A DNA stretch of 47,651 nucleotides, taken from contig CANMNA010000006.1 in NCBI GenBank assembly GCA_947499075.1, forward strand, positions 1 through 47,651. Direction: 5' to 3'. Position numbers and translations under genes: made by a program. A model generated the notes under the pieces. The model searched no databases and was not told the DNA's origin. It saw only the letters and a list, made by a program, of their open reading frames with translations. Position 1 is the stretch's first letter; every line of letters begins with the position of its first letter. This document shows, in pieces, positions 18,094-25,778 of the stretch. Origin of the DNA: Myxococcales bacterium (GTDB lineage: Bacteria > Myxococcota_A > UBA9042).

Positions 18094-18616
18094 GGACTTT
18101 CCAAGGACCAGACTGGGGCAGGCCCACGGGCGCCGCAGTTTGCGGGTGTCCGCAACAACCTGCAAGCATGGTCGGCCCAACGAGTGTGATCGGAGCCGGT
18201 GGTCGCCCGCTCAGCGATGGTGCGACCCGCCACTGAAGTGGCGGGTCACAATCAGGCGATCCACTACTTTGGATCACACTCCGGCCCAACCCTTGGTTGC
18301 CCTGCCGCCCGGCTAGGACCAGCGGCGCGAGCGAATCCTCTGGTATCGGGAATTTGGCGCTGGGGACCACGGCGTCTGGGGCCCGGCGGCCATTGGTCGG
18401 CGGAGGGCGGCCACCGGGCCCCACAGACGCACTACGCACACGAACTGGATCAGGGAGGGCGGATCCAGCCGCGCACGGTCGATCAACACGTCGGGCCGCG
18501 GCTTATTCCGGTGTCTCGCGTGGGCCATTTCAAAAAGGCGGCAGCGGTGCGCTACACTGGGGTGGGACGCGACCCGGTGCGGCGACGAGAGGCACGACCT
18601 GTCAACAACCAGCGCC
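18094..18616. other. 523-bp intergenic region with nested inverted repeats
   Basis: No convincing gene. A perfect 11-bp inverted repeat, GACCCGCCACT/AGTGGCGGGTC (18224-18234 and 18237-18247), is flanked by a long-range 10-bp inverted repeat, GAGTGTGATC at 18182-18191 and GATCACACTC at 18272-18281. The rest looks unstructured and holds the start regions of two divergent genes. Confidence 0.6.
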
Positions 18617-19849
18617 ATGGCTTACGGTTTGGGGCGCTGGCTCGCGCGCTTGGGCGTCCAGCTTGTTGGGGTCGGATGTGGGCCGAACGCGGCCACAAAC
18701 ACGGACGCACCCTTTGTTCAGGACATTGTCATTCCACATGATTCGTCCGTCGACGGCCGACAGGCAGGACGTGGAACGACCGACGCCCAGCCGCTATCAA
18801 CCGGCACGGTGCGATTTGATCTGGGCCCAGTTGCGCTCAACGCCGGTACGGGCCTGTCGCCACTGCTCACGGTTCTGTTGCCGCTTGGTACGCGCAGTGC
18901 GGCTGTGACGACAACCGGAGGCAGCGACGGCCTTCATTTGGTCGTATCTCGATGGCAAAGTGGTGCCGGCCCGATGATCGTGGTGCCGGGGTGGCTCGAC
19001 AGCGTCGGCGCGCCGTGGCTATGCACCGATGGGTGTCTGTTCCGCCAAGCTGAGCGCCCACGCCAACAGACGGCACTTGCCCCCAACTGCCCCGCAGAGG
19101 TCGGCCTAGCTGGAGCCAACACTCTGCAAATTTACGGATTTTCAGTAGATTCGGCCCACCAAGCCCACCCTGCTGGGGGCAGTGTGGGCGTCCGCGTTGA
19201 CGCAGTTGTCGGCTCAGCGCCCGAGCACGCAGTCCTGCGCGTCAACCTGTGCCTGACTGGGGCCCTGGGCATTTCCGCGGCGGTCGCCCCCAAGCACAGC
19301 CGCATCGTTGCAGCAGTTGCCGCGCTGCAAGACATTTTCGCGGACATCTCTGTGGCCGTGACTGTGACATACGCCGACGTCGGGGGCTCGCCCTTTGTCA
19401 GCCATGACGTGGAAGACGCTGAACTTTCCAAACTGTTCGCGTCTGGTGCAGGTCAGCCCATGGGCGTCAACGTGTTTTTGGTCGAAAAACTGACTTATGC
19501 AGCAAAAGCTGGACCGTTGCCCATTTCGGGCCTCAGCGGCGGCATACCAGGGCCGGTGCGCGAGGTCGGCGGCCCGCAAGCGGGGGTAGCTGTCTCGTTG
19601 CAACTGGGCGTGGGAGAAGAGGATCGCTTGGGTGTGGCGATCGCACATGAGCTCGGACATTTTCTGGGCTTGTTCCACACGGAGGAGCCGGCCAGCCCGG
19701 GTAAGGTGCCGCAGGGCGACCAACTCTTTGACACTGCGTCGGGCGCGACCGACAACTTGATGTACTGGTCGCCTCAAGCAAACAGCCGCAAGCTGTCGGC
19801 CCAGCAGCGCGCCGTGGTGTGGAACAGCGCTTGGCTAGAGCCGAAGTAG
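18617..19849 (+). CDS. Metzincin-type zinc metalloprotease, probable lipoprotein
   Basis: A 410-residue protein. The zinc-binding motif HELGHFLGLFH spans residues 344-354 (His344, Glu345, His348, His354 in the HExxHxxGxxH pattern), and a Met-turn candidate is NLMYW (Met382), at a typical distance. The N-terminus has a weak signal-like segment with VGVGC (Cys21), so lipidation is possible. Residues 31-36 (DAPFVQ) are encoded by a copy of the 16-bp dispersed word. The middle is beta-rich without a known domain. Probably a secreted or outer-surface peptidase; substrate unknown. The gene ends 7 bp from the convergent PEGA/TPR gene. Confidence 0.8.
   Translation: MAYGLGRWLARLGVQLVGVGCGPNAATNTDAPFVQDIVIPHDSSVDGRQAGRGTTDAQPLSTGTVRFDLGPVALNAGTGLSPLLTVLLPLGTRSAAVTTTGGSDGLHLVVSRWQSGAGPMIVVPGWLDSVGAPWLCTDGCLFRQAERPRQQTALAPNCPAEVGLAGANTLQIYGFSVDSAHQAHPAGGSVGVRVDAVVGSAPEHAVLRVNLCLTGALGISAAVAPKHSRIVAAVAALQDIFADISVAVTVTYADVGGSPFVSHDVEDAELSKLFASGAGQPMGVNVFLVEKLTYAAKAGPLPISGLSGGIPGPVREVGGPQAGVAVSLQLGVGEEDRLGVAIAHELGHFLGLFHTEEPASPGKVPQGDQLFDTASGATDNLMYWSPQANSRKLSAQQRAVVWNSAWLEPK
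18706..18721 (+). repeat. 16-bp dispersed word, copy 3 (inside a coding region)
   Basis: Exact CGCACCCTTTGTTCAG within the N-terminal part of the metalloprotease gene, in frame and without disrupting it. Confidence 0.8.
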
Positions 19850-19856
19850 CCCAGGG

Positions 19857-20930
19857 CTAAAAATCGAGGTGCAGGGCCAGCCCAGCATCGGTCGGCGACC
19901 ACAGCGGCAGCAGCCGCAGCGACAGCGCCGCTTTGGCCGGCGCCTTGTTCGGATCGGCGACCGGTGCGTCGAGGTAGGCCATATACGTCAGAATGCCCAA
20001 CGCTGCTGTCAGGCCGGCAGCGCTCAGTGAGGCGATCTGCCACCGTCCAGACGAGGCCAACAGCGCGTTACCGGCGTCAACCGCCTTTTGGCACTCAAAT
20101 TGACCATTGGGTAGTTTCTGGCCGATATCGCACGCGCGCATACCTGTAGGAGAAGACGTGTCAGGAACTTGGTAGGCCGCCTTGGTCGCTTCGTTGGGCT
20201 GCCCGGTCCGCACGTCGAACTGCGCTGAGTACGCGCCATACTTGTTCAGCCACATCAAGCCAAAGACAGCCGAGGTGACCAAACCAGCGGTTGCGGCCAT
20301 ACCAGCGCGCCACGTCCACTTGTGGTCGCGCGGCAACGTCGTCGGGTCGACCGGTGCAACCATGACAACTTCGATGACTTTGACTTCACCAGGACCGACT
20401 GCAACTGCAGGTCGGTTAAACGGCAACCGGTTGTCCATCTTAACCTTGACGCTGTGGGTGCCCACGCTGACTTTGAGGTCGCCCGCGGCGTCAACGTCAC
20501 ACGGTCGGCCATCGACTTCAAGCACTGCACCACTGGGCAAGCCTTTGAAGCGCAGCGTGCCGGGTCTTGCGTTGAGCGCCTCTTTGATCTGCCCAAGCCG
20601 CACCACCGTCTGCTCGCGATCTTGGGCATAGTCCTTGGTTATGGGTGCAAGCCGCAAGAAATGCTCGTAATAAATCAGAGCCTTCTCGGTCAGATTGGCC
20701 CGATCGTAGGCCTTGGCCAGCGCCAGCGCGATCAGTGGCTCGCGGTCCCAGCGCGCCCAGGCCCTCTGAAACAGGTCCTGCGCCGCGTCGTAGTCTCCAG
20801 CCTTGAATGCATTCTTGCCCTGTTTGAACAGCTCGCGCGACTCGGCGCGGGCTCTGTCCTCTGCGGGCGTCAGCTCATCATCGGCGTGAGCGAGCCCAGC
20901 GACCACCGACACGCTGACCGCAACCAGCAT
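19857..20930 (-). CDS. PEGA-domain protein with TPR-like region
   Basis: A 357-residue protein. A signal peptide (1-16, ending AHA) is followed by a TPR-like helical region at about 30-120 (LFKQGKNAFKAGDYDAAQDLF), then a PEGA domain at about 123-192 (GTLRFKGLPSGAVLEVDG). Two hydrophobic helices lie at about 207-228 and 290-315. In myxobacteria, TPR/PEGA proteins often accompany Ser/Thr kinases. The start at ATG 20930 lies 34 bp after the kinase stop; a TTG at 20963 is an alternative, and no strong ribosome site decides. It is cotranscribed with the kinase. Role is probably structural, at the envelope. Confidence 0.78.
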   Translation of the reverse strand: MLVAVSVSVVAGLAHADDELTPAEDRARAESRELFKQGKNAFKAGDYDAAQDLFQRAWARWDREPLIALALAKAYDRANLTEKALIYYEHFLRLAPITKDYAQDREQTVVRLGQIKEALNARPGTLRFKGLPSGAVLEVDGRPCDVDAAGDLKVSVGTHSVKVKMDNRLPFNRPAVAVGPGEVKVIEVVMVAPVDPTTLPRDHKWTWRAGMAATAGLVTSAVFGLMWLNKYGAYSAQFDVRTGQPNEATKAAYQVPDTSSPTGMRACDIGQKLPNGQFECQKAVDAGNALLASSGRWQIASLSAAGLTAALGILTYMAYLDAPVADPNKAPAKAALSLRLLPLWSPTDAGLALHLDF

Positions 20931-20964
20931 TGCGCTCAGGTGCAGCAGCAGGCGCAGCCAAAGA

Positions 20965-22776
20965 CTACTTGTCGTCGTCGAGGCGAAAATCGTCCTTGCC
21001 ACCTTTGCCGTCCTTGCCATCTTTCTTGTCCGCCCCGTCTTTCTTGTCTGCCCCGTCTTTCTTGTCTGCAGCGTCTTTTTTCTCTGTGCTGTCAGACTTG
21101 ACCGGACCACCGCCAGGCTTGTCGCCACCACCCTTGTTGACGGGCGGCGCAACCGTTGACGGCGGCCCGGCTGGTACCACACCCACCGGCTTGCCGCCAG
21201 TAGCCTTGCCGAATGGCACTCGCCCTGCACGACGTTGTCCTTTGTTATCGCGGGCATCTGCCCGTGGCGCTTCTTCCGGGCGCCCAGCAGCGGCCGGCTC
21301 GGGCACCGGTGCCACTTCGGCAGGGCGGGCGACAGCAGGTGTCGACTCAGGACGATCCGCAACGAGCGGCGGGACACGTCGCGTCGCGATCACGGCCGCT
21401 GGCTTGATCACGTCAACCGAAGGCGCAGTGGCCGGCGCCCCAGGCGGCAGGGCCAGCGGGGCGGGGGCTGGTGTCGCCACTGCGCGACTTTGGTCTGGGG
21501 CGCGACTTTGGTCTGGGGCGCGACCTTGGTCTGGGGCGCGACCTTGGTCTGGGGCGCGACCCGCAGCCGCAATGGCGACGGCCACGCCAAGGGCAATCGC
21601 GACAAAGGCCCCGCCGGCAATGACCAATGGTCCCCGGTCGACGCGCGGTGCAGGCTCAGGCATCCGGTGGACGGGCACGACATGCGAAGAAGGCGCATGA
21701 AACAACAGTGGTTTTAGCGTCTGGGCACTGTCGAGAAAGCCCGCCATCGGCACGGCGTCGGTGCGGTCGCGTGCCCCGTTGCGGTCTTCACTGTCGGCGG
21801 CCGTTGTGCCGCTGTCTCGGACACGCCGCACGGCAGTCACCAGCCGATCGACCAACTGCACGGTCGTCTGCGGGCGCCGCGCCGGGTCCTTTTCCAGGCA
21901 CTGCAGCACCACGCGCTCGATCTCGACCGGGACATCGTCGCCGACTGAACCACGCGGAAATGGCGCCGGCGGCTGATGGATGTGCGCCACCAAGATCTTC
22001 ATCGCTGTTTCGTCTTCAAAAGGCGCACGTCCGGTGAGGGCCTCATACATCATCACGCCAAGAGAATAAATGTCGCTGCGACCGTCAATCGGATCGCCGC
22101 GTGCTTGCTCCGGCGACATGTAGGTTGGCGTGCCCATGATCATGCCGGACTCAGTCAGGTTGGACTGCCGCGGCTTGCTCGAATCCTGCTGCAACTTGGC
22201 GATGCCAAAGTCGAGCACTTTGACAAAATTGGGGTCGCCCGCTACCGGCATCAGCATGATGTTTTCCGGCTTCATGTCGCGATGGATCAGCCCAAGGGCA
22301 TGGGCTTCAGTCAGCGAGTGGCTGATCTGAATGGCGATTTGCACCATGGCCTCCCAGTAGATGCGGCCGTTGTGATCCAACCGGTCGCCCAGCGTCTCGC
22401 CTTCCAGGTACTCCATGGCGAGGTAGAGCGCGCCGTCTTCGTTGCTGCCAAAATCAAAAATATGAATTGTGTTGGGGTGTTTGAGCTTGCTGACCGCCTG
22501 CGCCTCGCGGCTGAACCGCTTGACGTGCTCCATGCTCGACAAGTGCTCTGGCCGCAGCACCTTGACCGCGACAGTCTGGTTCATGTTCAGCTGCATGCAG
22601 CGATACACAGCACCGAAGCCGCCGAGGCCAATCACGCCATCGACACGGTAGCGACCGGCAATCAGGGTGCCATGCGGGTAGGTCGGTAGGCCCTGTTGTA
22701 CCGCAAAAGTAGTGGCGCCGTCGTGGGGACACGTCGACAGTTCCGTTTCTGAAGCGCAGCGAGGACACACGCGCAT
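20965..22776 (-). CDS. Membrane Ser/Thr protein kinase
   Basis: A 603-residue protein. A short Cys motif (CPRC..CPHDG, residues 4-20) resembles a zinc ribbon. The kinase domain spans about 43-313: glycine loop GLGGFGAVY (50-58), Lys72, catalytic HRDMKPEN (165-172, with Arg-Asp before the activation loop), DFG (189-191) and SPEQ (221-224). All catalytic residues are present and the RD type suggests activation-loop control. A membrane helix lies at 383-405, followed by a GRAPDQ tandem repeat, a Pro/Ala linker and an acidic/Lys tail. The start at 22776 is chosen because it begins the Cys motif. Downstream lies the PEGA/TPR gene; divergently upstream are the FHA-like/AgmX genes, likely partners or substrates. 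Confidence 0.93.
   Translation of the reverse strand: MRVCPRCASETELSTCPHDGATTFAVQQGLPTYPHGTLIAGRYRVDGVIGLGGFGAVYRCMQLNMNQTVAVKVLRPEHLSSMEHVKRFSREAQAVSKLKHPNTIHIFDFGSNEDGALYLAMEYLEGETLGDRLDHNGRIYWEAMVQIAIQISHSLTEAHALGLIHRDMKPENIMLMPVAGDPNFVKVLDFGIAKLQQDSSKPRQSNLTESGMIMGTPTYMSPEQARGDPIDGRSDIYSLGVMMYEALTGRAPFEDETAMKILVAHIHQPPAPFPRGSVGDDVPVEIERVVLQCLEKDPARRPQTTVQLVDRLVTAVRRVRDSGTTAADSEDRNGARDRTDAVPMAGFLDSAQTLKPLLFHAPSSHVVPVHRMPEPAPRVDRGPLVIAGGAFVAIALGVAVAIAAAGRAPDQGRAPDQGRAPDQSRAPDQSRAVATPAPAPLALPPGAPATAPSVDVIKPAAVIATRRVPPLVADRPESTPAVARPAEVAPVPEPAAAGRPEEAPRADARDNKGQRRAGRVPFGKATGGKPVGVVPAGPPSTVAPPVNKGGGDKPGGGPVKSDSTEKKDAADKKDGADKKDGADKKDGKDGKGGKDDFRLDDDK
21482..21560 (-). repeat. 18-bp in-frame tandem repeat in the kinase gene
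   Basis: Four copies of an 18-bp unit encode GRAPDQ/SRAPDQ after the membrane helix. Copies differ only at a few bases, indicating recent expansion. Confidence 0.9.
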
Positions 22777-23568
22777 CGCGACCAACTCACCCGTTTGCGC
22801 AGATCGGTGTGCCGATCCGTGCCGCCCAAGGTACCACGCAGCCGCAAACTGCACAAAGATTTGACGCACTGGCGGCCAGCGAGGTCCACAAGATGGCGAT
22901 CGCCAGATGAACAATTGTCAGTGACGTGCGAAGTTGGCGCAGATTTTGACCACCCGGTTGGCCGCGGCAGGCAAGTGGCTGCTGCGGCGGCTGGGCGCGG
23001 GACCGACGCGATTGACAGCACAACCACATCTGCCTTAGCTTCAAGATTGCGCGCCCGCGCCTTTCGCACGCTGTTGGTCAAATGGCCAAGGCGGCGGGTA
23101 GTTGGGTGAGCCAGAAGCCGTCCTCGCGCAGGGTGGCAGCGCACATCGCCGTAGAGCGTCTCGCCTAGTGGGCGAGGTCGGGCGCGAGTCGAGGCCAACA
23201 ACCCTACAACATCGCACGCTTTGAGCCACATCGTGATGGTCACGTCGTGCTGAAAGCGCAGGTCAGGGTCGCCAACGTCGACTTGGCAAGCCCGGTAGAC
23301 CACGATCACGCAGGTGCCGATGATCGCTCGGCCCCAAGATCGGCGCGTCTCCTAGAACCGCGTCTCCTAGAACCGCGTCTCCTAGAACCGCTTCTCCTAG
23401 AACCGCTTCTCCTAGAACCGCTTCTCCTAGAACCGCTTCTCCTAGAACCGCTTCTGAACCCGGACGTGCACTGAACAAGAAAGGTCCACGCCCAAGTCGT
23501 GGGCCTGAAACCGAACGCCAGACTTGCGCGTCGCACCTGTGGCCCGCAAGCCAACTTCTGAGGTAGTC
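22777..23568. other. 792-bp divergent intergenic region
   Basis: Lies between the kinase and the first FHA-like/AgmX gene and should hold both promoters, though I cannot point to a convincing -35/-10 pair. Open frames in it lack ribosome sites and family similarity. The last part contains the 15-bp minisatellite at 23345-23449. Confidence 0.5.
23345..23449 (+). repeat. 15-bp minisatellite, seven units
   Basis: Unit GCGTCTCCTAGAACC three times, then GCTTCTCCTAGAACC four times, followed by a truncated unit. It ends 119 bp before the start codon of the FHA-like/AgmX gene. On the minus strand each unit reads as a pentapeptide (AVLGE/D), but no gene is evident. Confidence 0.9.
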
Positions 23569-25362
23569 ATGAGCCAAGTCAACCGCAACATTCGCCTCGG
23601 CATTGTCTACCGCGGCAACATCATTCACGAAGAGTTGGTCGACCGCCGGATCGACATCTCGATCGGTCGGCGTGCCGGCTCAACCGTCCACATCGCGACC
23701 AAGGTCCACCCAGACTTTCCCGAATTCATCGACCTCTTGGTCATCGAAAATAACGCGTACTACTTCGTAGTACCGTCTGACCCAGCAGCGCGCATCAGCG
23801 TCCGCGGCGCCACCAACCCTGGCGAGCCCAAGAGCATCAAAGGAAGGCGGGCCATTCCGATCGACGGCCTGGCCGGCGGGTCGCTCGTCAGCGGCGACGT
23901 CACGATCATGTTCCAGTTCGTCAAGGGTGACAGCCAACCGATGGAGACCCGCGAGCGCACGGTGCTCCGGCTCGGCTTGGTCTACGACGATCGCCTGATC
24001 GACGACCGCATTTTCCCGGATAGCAAGCAGGTCACCGTCGGCAATGCCCACGACGCCACGATCGTGCTGCCAGACGAGGATTACCAAGGTCCGAGCTTGG
24101 TCTTTCAGAACCACAAGGATGGCTCCGTCTCGATGCGGGCGCCCGCGGCGATGAAAATTCGCCTGGCCGTCGATGGCGCGCCCATGGAGCTCAAGGACCT
24201 GCAGGCCAAGGGCAAGGCGCGGCAGGAGGGCAACGACGTCGTGTGCCACCTGAGTCTGGGTACGCGCGGTCGCGCCACCATGGGCCAGCAGACGTTGCTG
24301 TTTCAAGTCGTCAAGCAGTCAGTGACTATCCCCTTGATGCCCAAGCGTTCTTTAAGCGAAAAGCTGATCGCCGCGGTCATCGGCGAGCCAGCGTGGTGGA
24401 TCTCTTTCTCGGTGTCGGCGCTGGTGATCTTGGGCGTGCTGTTCCAGGCCCACTACTTTGAGAAGACGACCAACAAGTTCCTCAAGGCCAAGGCTGAAGA
24501 ACAGGAAGTCAAGGGCTCCTTTGACGTCGTTGTTGAAGTCAAAGAGGAGATCAAGCCGGAGGAACCGGAGAAGGAAGACAAGAAGCCCACCACTGAGATC
24601 GTGCCCGAGACGGTCAAGGAGAAGATCAAAGAGAAAGAGAAAGTCGACAAGAAGGCCGAGGCCAAGGTCGATGACAAAAAGGCCCCCGACAAGCCTGCTT
24701 CGGTCGGTGAAAAGAAAGATCCCACTGAGATCAAGGAGCAGGCGCGCGCGGCCGTCGAGCAAAAAACGATTGCCGGGGCCTTCAAGGGCATGGGCGGCGG
24801 GTCGACCAAGTTTTTCCAAGAAGCTGGCGAAGGCGAAGCCGGCGATGTGGTCGCCAAGACCTTCGGTGGTGCAGGAGCAGGTGCCGGCGACGGCGACGCC
24901 AAGGGCCCGGCAGCGGGCGGCGTCAAGTTGAGCGGATCGTCGGGCGGCGGCAGTGTCGAGCGCAACGCCAAGGTCAAGGGCGAGGGGTTTGGCGCCCGCA
25001 AGGCTGACGAAACCAAGACCGAGGGCAAGAAGGAAGAGGCAACTGTGACCATCAAGCTGTCAAGCGACACCAGCGGCTCCGGCGAAGCCAAGGCCGACGT
25101 TGCCAAGATCATCAGCCGCAAGAACTCGGCGGTCCAGCGGTGCTACGAGCAGGCACTGCGCGACAACCCGGACACCGGCGGCAAGGTCAAGGTGACGTTT
25201 ACTGTCGGCACCGAAGGCACCATCACTGACGTCAGCATCTCGGGCGCGTCAGGCGGGTTCGCCGACTGCATCAAAGCCAAATTCGAGGCCATTCGCGGCC
25301 TGCCGACGCTGCCCTCACCGCAGACCTTCGGCCAGAGCTACGTGTTCAGCAAAGGCGGCTAG
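23569..25362 (+). CDS. FHA-like / AgmX-PglI (TonB-like) C-terminal domain protein, paralogue 1
   Basis: A 597-residue single-pass protein. Two beta-rich repeats occupy about 5-120 and 132-250; both begin with LxxGxVY and contain FHA-like patterns (VTVGNAHDATIVLPDED, 155-171), though the usual phospho-Thr contact residues are not certain. A membrane helix lies at about 277-295, then a Lys/Glu-rich region of some 120 residues, a Gly-rich linker, and the AgmX/PglI C-terminal domain at about 512-597 (KNSAVQRCYEQALRDNP, GGKVKVTFTVG). The layout resembles GltG-type proteins of myxobacterial gliding complexes, with a cytoplasmic FHA end and a periplasmic TonB-like end. Start ATG 23569 follows GAGGT. 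A close paralogue follows at 25779. Confidence 0.85.
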   Translation: MSQVNRNIRLGIVYRGNIIHEELVDRRIDISIGRRAGSTVHIATKVHPDFPEFIDLLVIENNAYYFVVPSDPAARISVRGATNPGEPKSIKGRRAIPIDGLAGGSLVSGDVTIMFQFVKGDSQPMETRERTVLRLGLVYDDRLIDDRIFPDSKQVTVGNAHDATIVLPDEDYQGPSLVFQNHKDGSVSMRAPAAMKIRLAVDGAPMELKDLQAKGKARQEGNDVVCHLSLGTRGRATMGQQTLLFQVVKQSVTIPLMPKRSLSEKLIAAVIGEPAWWISFSVSALVILGVLFQAHYFEKTTNKFLKAKAEEQEVKGSFDVVVEVKEEIKPEEPEKEDKKPTTEIVPETVKEKIKEKEKVDKKAEAKVDDKKAPDKPASVGEKKDPTEIKEQARAAVEQKTIAGAFKGMGGGSTKFFQEAGEGEAGDVVAKTFGGAGAGAGDGDAKGPAAGGVKLSGSSGGGSVERNAKVKGEGFGARKADETKTEGKKEEATVTIKLSSDTSGSGEAKADVAKIISRKNSAVQRCYEQALRDNPDTGGKVKVTFTVGTEGTITDVSISGASGGFADCIKAKFEAIRGLPTLPSPQTFGQSYVFSKGG

Positions 25363-25778
25363 CTCTAGCGACGGTGAAAAGCCGCAGCGACCCGATCCAT
25401 GTTGGATTGTGAGTTTCGCGCAGGCTTGCAGACCAACTCCTCAGGCCGAACGTCCCATCAAGAGCGCAAGGGCAACGGCCATCGGTCGTTGCGAGCTTGT
25501 CGCTACCGCAGCCGGGTCGGCTTGGACCGTGCCGTATGCGTTTGACATCGCCACTTGAGCGCCGCTACCATGGCCCTCTGTGGTGAGAGCACCGCACGGT
25601 CAACTGTGCTTAGACACTACGGGAATTTGAGCCTGCCTGCTGATTTTCCCGTCGGACAGCCTGCCACCCACCGCCCGAGCGAGTCGGGACAAGAGATGCG
25701 GTCAGCGTACCCCACGCAACCGTGTACCTGCTGCTAACGCCTGCGGATTCGCAACGGCACACTCAGGAGCGAGGCGAC
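25363..25778. other. 416-bp gap between the two FHA-like/AgmX paralogues
   Basis: No convincing gene or repeat. A short open frame at 25555-25737 lacks a ribosome site and any similarity I recognise. It may hold a separate promoter for the second paralogue. Confidence 0.4.

Noticed and set aside
19849..19870. Terminator between the metalloprotease and PEGA/TPR genes
   Set aside because: AGCCC/GGGCT leaves a loop of one base, which cannot fold; no other stem is visible.
23345..23449. CRISPR-like array
   Set aside because: Units are contiguous with no spacers and no cas genes are present.
23263..23628. Minus-strand pentapeptide-repeat-like frame (AVLGE units)
   Set aside because: It is a translation of the 15-bp minisatellite and overlaps the start of a real gene; no A(D/N)Lxx pattern typical of pentapeptide proteins.
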